From JADGNZ01 sp035995985 (GTDB taxonomy: Bacteria > Acidobacteriota > Thermoanaerobaculia > Gp7-AA8): a stretch of 9,714 nucleotides of DNA. The notes beneath the pieces are model-generated. The model was not told the DNA's origin and searched no databases. It saw nothing but the letters and a program-made list of their open reading frames with translations. Positions within the stretch are counted from its first letter, which is position 1. Each line of letters starts with the position of its first letter. Made by a program: the position numbers and the translations under genes. Below are positions 5,771 through 9,714 of the stretch, piece by piece. The stretch lies in NCBI GenBank assembly GCA_035995985.1, contig DASYJY010000090.1, positions 1 to 9,714 of the forward strand, in the 5' to 3' direction.

Positions 5771-6655
5771 ATGCGATGGACACCTGGCGGCGACAACAGC
5801 GACGTTGAAGACCGGCGCGGATCGAGCGGCGGCGGATTCGGCGGATTCGGCATCGGCGGTGCGCCGATCGGATGCGGAGGGGCGGTCATCCTGCTCGTCC
5901 TCAGCTTGCTCTTCCACAAAAACTTCTTCGCGCTCCTCGGCACGGGCCAGAACGGGACGCAGGTCTCCACTCAGACCGCCGACTCGCGGCCGGTGCAGGA
6001 GACTCCCGAAGAGCATCAGGAATCCGAATTCGTGAAGTTCGTGCTCCACGATGCGCAGAAGACGTGGGAGTCGATCGTGCCGCAGCAGACGAATGCGACG
6101 TATCGCCACGCCACGCTCGTGCTCTTCCGTGATTCCACGCAGTCGTCGTGCGGTTACGCGCAGGCGGCGTCGGGTCCGTTTTATTGCCCCGAGGATGAGA
6201 AGGTCTACATCGATCTCGCGTTTTACGATGAGTTGAAGCAGCGCTTTGGTGCGTCGGGCGATTTCGCGCAGGCCTACGTGCTCGCGCACGAGATCGGCCA
6301 TCACGTGCAGAAAGTCATCGGCATCGAGGAGAAGGTTCATCAGGCGATGGAAAACGATCCGCGGCGTGCCAAGCAGTACTCAGTGCGGTTGGAATTGCAG
6401 GCGGATTGTTTCGCCGGAATCTGGGCGCACTCGACGCAGGAGCGCAACCTCCTCCAGGCGGGTGACGTCGAGGAAGGATTGAACGCCGCGGCCGCCGTCG
6501 GCGACGATCGCCTGCAGCGCATGGCCGGACGCCGCGTCAATCCCGATTCGTTCACGCACGGCTCCTCGGCGCAGCGGTCGGAGTGGTTCAAGCGCGGATT
6601 TGATGCGGGCCGGATCAGCGACTGCGATACATTCGCCTCGGGAGCTGTTCAATGA
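5771..6655 (+). CDS. ypfJ: YpfJ/KPN_02809-family neutral zinc metallopeptidase
   Basis: This 294-residue protein matches the Zn_peptidase (YpfJ) family along its length. It starts MRWTPGGDNSDVEDRRG, a typical family N-terminus. A glycine-rich stretch follows (19-37), then one membrane segment at about 36-57 (GGAVILLVLSLLF), which should anchor the rest outside the membrane. The zinc site is HEIGH at 173-177 with the third ligand probably Glu208 (LELQADCFAGIW). Cys127 and Cys139 (SSCGYAQ and FYCP) are placed as a conserved disulfide. Family knowledge: these are predicted membrane-bound metalloproteases whose substrates are poorly known. No good Shine-Dalgarno precedes the ATG; the start rests on the family N-terminus. 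Its stop overlaps the start of the acetyltransferase gene (ATGA). Confidence 0.95.
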   Translation: MRWTPGGDNSDVEDRRGSSGGGFGGFGIGGAPIGCGGAVILLVLSLLFHKNFFALLGTGQNGTQVSTQTADSRPVQETPEEHQESEFVKFVLHDAQKTWESIVPQQTNATYRHATLVLFRDSTQSSCGYAQAASGPFYCPEDEKVYIDLAFYDELKQRFGASGDFAQAYVLAHEIGHHVQKVIGIEEKVHQAMENDPRRAKQYSVRLELQADCFAGIWAHSTQERNLLQAGDVEEGLNAAAAVGDDRLQRMAGRRVNPDSFTHGSSAQRSEWFKRGFDAGRISDCDTFASGAVQ

Positions 6656-6942
6656 GCACTGTGCGGCACAACGAAAAAGAAGAGCGGTTTGAAAGCGATG
6701 CCGAGGGCGGCGTCGCCTTCGTCGAGTACATCATCGACGGCGACGAGATCACGTTTACGCATACCGAAGTGCCGAAGCAGGCGGAAGGGAAAGGCATTGC
6801 GGGGAGGCTGGTGGCCGACGCCGTGTCGTACGCGCGTGGTGCGAATCTTCGCGTCATCCCGCAGTGCGAGTACGTGGCCGCGTGGCTGAAACGGCATCGC
6901 GAGTACGACGACATCCTCCATCCCGAGTATCGCGAAGGGTGA
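6652..6942 (+). CDS. Small GNAT-family N-acetyltransferase (NATD1-like)
   Basis: This 96-residue protein has the compact GNAT core of the short YidJ/NATD1-like group. The strand ITFTHTEVP (33-41) leads into the acetyl-CoA loop EGKGIAG (45-51), then helix RLVADAVSYARG, strand LRVIPQCEYV with the group's cysteine at 72, and a C-terminal helix ending HREYDDIL. Family knowledge: these proteins bind acetyl-CoA; the acceptor is unknown. The ATG overlaps the metallopeptidase stop by four bases, so the two form an operon. It converges on leuS with an 18-base gap and no visible terminator. Confidence 0.92.
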   Translation: MSTVRHNEKEERFESDAEGGVAFVEYIIDGDEITFTHTEVPKQAEGKGIAGRLVADAVSYARGANLRVIPQCEYVAAWLKRHREYDDILHPEYREG

Positions 6943-6960
6943 GTCAAGCGCCTCTCGACG

Positions 6961-9477
6961 CTACGGCTTGACCACAATGTTCACCAGCTTCCCGGGAACG
7001 TAGACCTCTTTGACGATTTCTTTCCCTGAGATCCACTGCTGAACCTTTTGATTGGCCCGAATCGCGGCGAGGACGACGTCCTTCTCCGGCGGATTCGGCA
7101 CTTCCACCTGTCCGCGCAGCTTGCCGTTCACCTGGATGACGATGGTCACGACGTCCTCGATCATCAGCGCGGGATCGGCTTTCGGCCAGCTCGACGTCAG
7201 GATGAATCCGTCGTTTCCGAACATCGTCCACAGCTCCTCGGTGATATGCGGCGCGAATGGATGCAGGAGTTTGAGCAGGGCGATGTAGGACGCTGACGCG
7301 TCCGCATTCGCTGCCAGCGCGTCACCGATCGCGTTCGACAACTCCATGAGTCCCGAGATGGCCGTGTTGAATTCGAATCGATCGAAACGACGGGTGACGG
7401 CGTCGATGGTCTGGTGCGTTTTGCGGGTCAACGTTGCGGATTCTTCTCCGCCGCTGCCGCGCGCCAGGATCTGCTCGCCCATGTGCCACACGCGATTCAG
7501 GAATCGCGACGCGCCGACAACGCCTTCGTCGGACCACGCCGCTTCCTTCTCCGGCGGCGCGATGAAGAGCGTGTAGACACGTTCCGTGTCGGCGCCGTAG
7601 CGATCGATCAGCTCGTCCGGCGGCACGACGTTGTAACGCGACTTCGACATCTTTCCGACTTCGGAGATGACGGGCGTGCCCGTCGGTTTGTGCACTCCGT
7701 TCTCGACCTCGGACGGCGACACCCAGTTGCCGCTGGCGGTGCGGAATCCTTCCTTCGTGATCATCCCCTGATTGAAAAGCCGCGTGAACGGCTCTTCGTA
7801 ATCGGTCAGCCCCATGTCATGCAGCGTGCGGCAGATGAAGCGCGCGTAGAGCAGATGCAGGATTGCGTGCTCGATGCCGCCGATGTACTGATCGACCGGC
7901 AGCCAGCGATTGACCAGCGACGGATCGAAGATCTTCGTGCCGTCTTTCGCGGAAATGAAACGCGCGTAGTACCACGACGAATCGACGAACGTATCCATCG
8001 TGTCGGTCTCGCGCTTCGCCGCGCCGCCGCAGACGGGACAGGTGGTGTTGACGAATCGCTCGTCCTTCGCCAGCGGATTTCCCTCGCGACCCGTGAACGG
8101 AACATCGAGCGGCAACTCCACCGGCAGCTCTTCCTCGGGAACGGGAACGATGCCGTCGCGTTCGCAGTAGATCATCGGGATCGGCGTGCCCCAGTAGCGC
8201 TGACGCGAAATGAGCCAGTCGCGCAGGCGGTAGCGGACCGTCTTCTTTCCGATGCCGAGGAGCTCGATCTCGTCGAGGATGCGCTCGATCGCTTTGGGCG
8301 TGGAGAGGCCGGTGATGACGCCGGAGTCGATCGCGATTGCCGAATCGTCCTTCGCTGAATATGCCTCCTCCGCGCTCGGCGCATCGCCATTTGCTGGCTT
8401 CACGACGACGCGGACCGGCAGTCCGTACTGCTGCGCGAATTCGAAATCGCGTTGGTCGTGTCCCGGCACGGCCATGATCGCGCCGGTGCCGTACTGCATC
8501 AGCACGAAGTTGCCGAGCCAGATCGGGATCGGCTCGTTCGTGAACGGATTCGTGGCCGTCTTGCCCGTGAAGCGTCCCTCTTTCCCCGCCTCCTGCCGCT
8601 CCAGGTTGGACTGATTGCGCACGCCGGTGATCCAGTGCTGGATCTCTTCGCGATCCGGGTTGTCTGCGATGAGTGTCGCGACCTCCGGATGCTCCGGCGC
8701 GAGGACCATGAATGTCGCGCCGTAAATCGTGTCGGGACGCGTGGTGAAAATTCGGATCGCCTTGCCGAGAGCTGGCACCGCGAACTCGACGTCGGCGCCG
8801 ACCGAACGTCCGATCCAGTTGCGCTGCATCAGCTTCACTTTTTCCGGCCAGTGCTCGAGCGTGTCGAGCCCTTCGTCGAGCCGGTCGGCGTAGTCGGTAA
8901 TTTTCAGAAACCACTGCTCGAGGTCGCGCTGCACGACGACCGTGCTGCATCGCTCGCAGCGGCCATCGATCACCTGCTCGTTCGCCAACACAGTCTGATC
9001 GGACGGACACCAGTTCACCGGCGCCTTCGCGCGATACGCCAGCCCGCGGCGATACAACTGCAGAAACAGCCACTGGTTCCAGCGGTAGTACTCCGGCTCG
9101 CACGAGGCCAGCTCTTTCGACCAGTCGTAGAGGATGCCCCAGCGCAGGAACTGCTTCTTCTCGCGCTCGATGTTCGACAGCGTCCATTGTCGCGGATGGA
9201 TGCCGCGCTTGATCGCAGCATTCTCGGCCGGCAGTCCGAAGGCATCCCATCCCATCGGATTGAGCGCCGCGCGCCCCTGCATCCGAAAGTATCGATAGAG
9301 AGCGTCGCCGAGGATGTAGTTCCGTCCGTGCCCGACATGGAGATCGCCGGACGGATACGGAAACATGTTCAGCATGTAGAACTTGTCGCCGGGCGCGGTG
9401 ACATCGACCTCGGCCACCTTCGCATCCGCCCACGCGCGCTGCCACTTCTCTTCGATCAGTTTGGGTTCGTAAGGCAT
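6961..9477 (-). CDS. leuS: Leucyl-tRNA synthetase
   Basis: This complete 838-residue class Ia synthetase charges tRNA-Leu with leucine using ATP in the cytoplasm. The catalytic signatures are HVGH (47-50) and KMSKS (609-613, in VGKMSKSRYN). The inserted editing domain shows TTRPDTIYG (245-253) and the GTGAIMAVPGHDQRDFEF block, with the key aspartate at about 344, so hydrolysis of mischarged tRNA should be intact. Cysteine pairs at 157/174/177 and 438/480/483 suggest zinc-binding modules. The C-terminal anticodon-binding helices and the VNGKLRGQV domain are present. Length is slightly below the common 850-870. The ATG at 9477 gives the normal N-terminus (MPYEPKLIEEKWQ). No Shine-Dalgarno is visible; a TATACT just upstream allows a nearly leaderless transcript. 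It follows dtd on the same strand. Confidence 0.99.
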   Translation of the reverse strand: MPYEPKLIEEKWQRAWADAKVAEVDVTAPGDKFYMLNMFPYPSGDLHVGHGRNYILGDALYRYFRMQGRAALNPMGWDAFGLPAENAAIKRGIHPRQWTLSNIEREKKQFLRWGILYDWSKELASCEPEYYRWNQWLFLQLYRRGLAYRAKAPVNWCPSDQTVLANEQVIDGRCERCSTVVVQRDLEQWFLKITDYADRLDEGLDTLEHWPEKVKLMQRNWIGRSVGADVEFAVPALGKAIRIFTTRPDTIYGATFMVLAPEHPEVATLIADNPDREEIQHWITGVRNQSNLERQEAGKEGRFTGKTATNPFTNEPIPIWLGNFVLMQYGTGAIMAVPGHDQRDFEFAQQYGLPVRVVVKPANGDAPSAEEAYSAKDDSAIAIDSGVITGLSTPKAIERILDEIELLGIGKKTVRYRLRDWLISRQRYWGTPIPMIYCERDGIVPVPEEELPVELPLDVPFTGREGNPLAKDERFVNTTCPVCGGAAKRETDTMDTFVDSSWYYARFISAKDGTKIFDPSLVNRWLPVDQYIGGIEHAILHLLYARFICRTLHDMGLTDYEEPFTRLFNQGMITKEGFRTASGNWVSPSEVENGVHKPTGTPVISEVGKMSKSRYNVVPPDELIDRYGADTERVYTLFIAPPEKEAAWSDEGVVGASRFLNRVWHMGEQILARGSGGEESATLTRKTHQTIDAVTRRFDRFEFNTAISGLMELSNAIGDALAANADASASYIALLKLLHPFAPHITEELWTMFGNDGFILTSSWPKADPALMIEDVVTIVIQVNGKLRGQVEVPNPPEKDVVLAAIRANQKVQQWISGKEIVKEVYVPGKLVNIVVKP

Positions 9478-9486
9478 AGGCGCGGG

Positions 9487-9492
9487 AGTATA
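9487..9492 (-). promoter_or_regulatory. Possible -10 element for leuS
   Basis: TATACT on the minus strand ends nine bases before the leuS ATG, so transcription would begin one to three bases before the start codon. No good -35 lies at the usual distance. Tentative. Confidence 0.3.
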
Positions 9493-9502
9493 AACGTGCC
9501 AC

Positions 9503-9533
9503 TCGTAGCGCCGACGGCTCGTCGGCGCTACGA
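9503..9533. repeat. 13-bp-stem palindrome between dtd and leuS
   Basis: A perfect 13-base stem (9503-9515 and 9521-9533) encloses the five-base loop GGCTC. The right arm contains the dtd stop codon (9528-9530). No T-run follows on either strand, so a classic intrinsic terminator is unlikely. The form fits a dispersed REP-like palindrome or an mRNA-stabilising hairpin. Only one copy is present in this window. Confidence 0.7.
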
Positions 9534-9714
9534 CTGCCAGACGAACGTCACCGGGCCGTCGTTCTCCAGCGACACGATCATCATTTCGCGGAAGCGTCCC
9601 GTCTTCACGTCGATGCCGGTCGACGCCAATTCGCTGACGAACAGCTCGAACATCGTCCGCGCGCGCTCCGGCTCCTCGGCGTTGTCGAAGCTGGGGCGCC
9701 GTCCGCGCGCCATG
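9528..9714 (-). CDS. dtd: D-aminoacyl-tRNA deacylase, C-terminal part
   Basis: About 62 codons of the C-terminus are present; the gene continues past the right edge, so the ATG at 9713 is not taken as the start. GRRPSF followed by ERARTMFELFVSEL, then TGRFREMM and NDGPVTF, matches the end of Dtd, including the Gly-Pro-containing motif that forms part of the active site across the dimer. Family knowledge: Dtd frees D-amino acids from mischarged tRNAs in the cytoplasm. It ends 50 bases before leuS on the same strand, so the two may be co-transcribed. Its last codons run into the palindrome. Confidence 0.9.
   Translation of the reverse strand, partial: MARGRRPSFDNAEEPERARTMFELFVSELASTGIDVKTGRFREMMIVSLENDGPVTFVWQS

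Noticed and set aside
5750..6340. 196-codon frame antisense to the metallopeptidase
   Set aside because: The plus-strand frame has a full family match with its zinc motif; the antisense frame has none.
7817..9502. Long 561-codon minus-strand frame overlapping leuS
   Set aside because: It is a GC-rich shadow of leuS in another frame, rich in Arg and Ala, without motifs.
1..9714. CRISPR array, rRNA or insertion sequence
   Set aside because: No regularly spaced repeats, rRNA signatures or transposase-like proteins were seen.

Overview
This is a GC-rich bacterial window with tight gene packing, many 1-4 base gene overlaps, a CCA-encoding tRNA gene, and secreted proteins built from carboxypeptidase-regulatory-like beta-sandwich repeats. 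That mix is typical of environmental Acidobacteriota-like genomes. The taxonomic placement is an inference from style and has low confidence.

Layout. (1) Positions 1-2737, all minus strand, read right to left: a secreted cupin protein, a tiny charged ORF, an aldo/keto reductase, a ribbon-helix-helix antitoxin (VapB-like), and its PIN-domain toxin (VapC-like). The toxin carries a one-base frameshift and touches the left edge. The first three genes are chained by ATGA and TTGA overlaps, so they are probably co-translated. (2) Positions 2781-5610: a segment of about 2.8 kb bounded by a perfect 50-bp direct repeat. The right copy is the 3' part (anticodon loop to CCA) of an intact tRNA-Ala(CGC) gene; the left copy is a detached fragment of that tRNA. 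This is the arrangement left by site-specific integration into a tRNA gene. The segment has no integrase and carries only two coupled plus-strand genes: a small secreted cysteine-rich protein and a 679-residue secreted protein with repeated carboxypeptidase-regulatory-like domains. (3) Positions 5565-5728: the intact tRNA-Ala on the minus strand with a clear TATAAT promoter and a leader hairpin. (4) Positions 5771-6942, plus strand: a YpfJ-type neutral zinc metallopeptidase overlapping a small GNAT acetyltransferase. (5) Positions 6961-9714, minus strand: leucyl-tRNA synthetase, preceded by the C-terminal part of D-aminoacyl-tRNA deacylase (dtd). A 13-bp-stem palindrome that contains the dtd stop codon separates the two.

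How the parts work together. leuS and dtd are both translation-quality genes and may be co-transcribed. The metallopeptidase/acetyltransferase pair looks like an ordinary two-gene operon. The most unusual part is the integrase-less tRNA-Ala islet with its two-gene secreted cargo. It also separates the tRNA from the cupin/reductase/toxin-antitoxin run that would have lain directly behind it before insertion.
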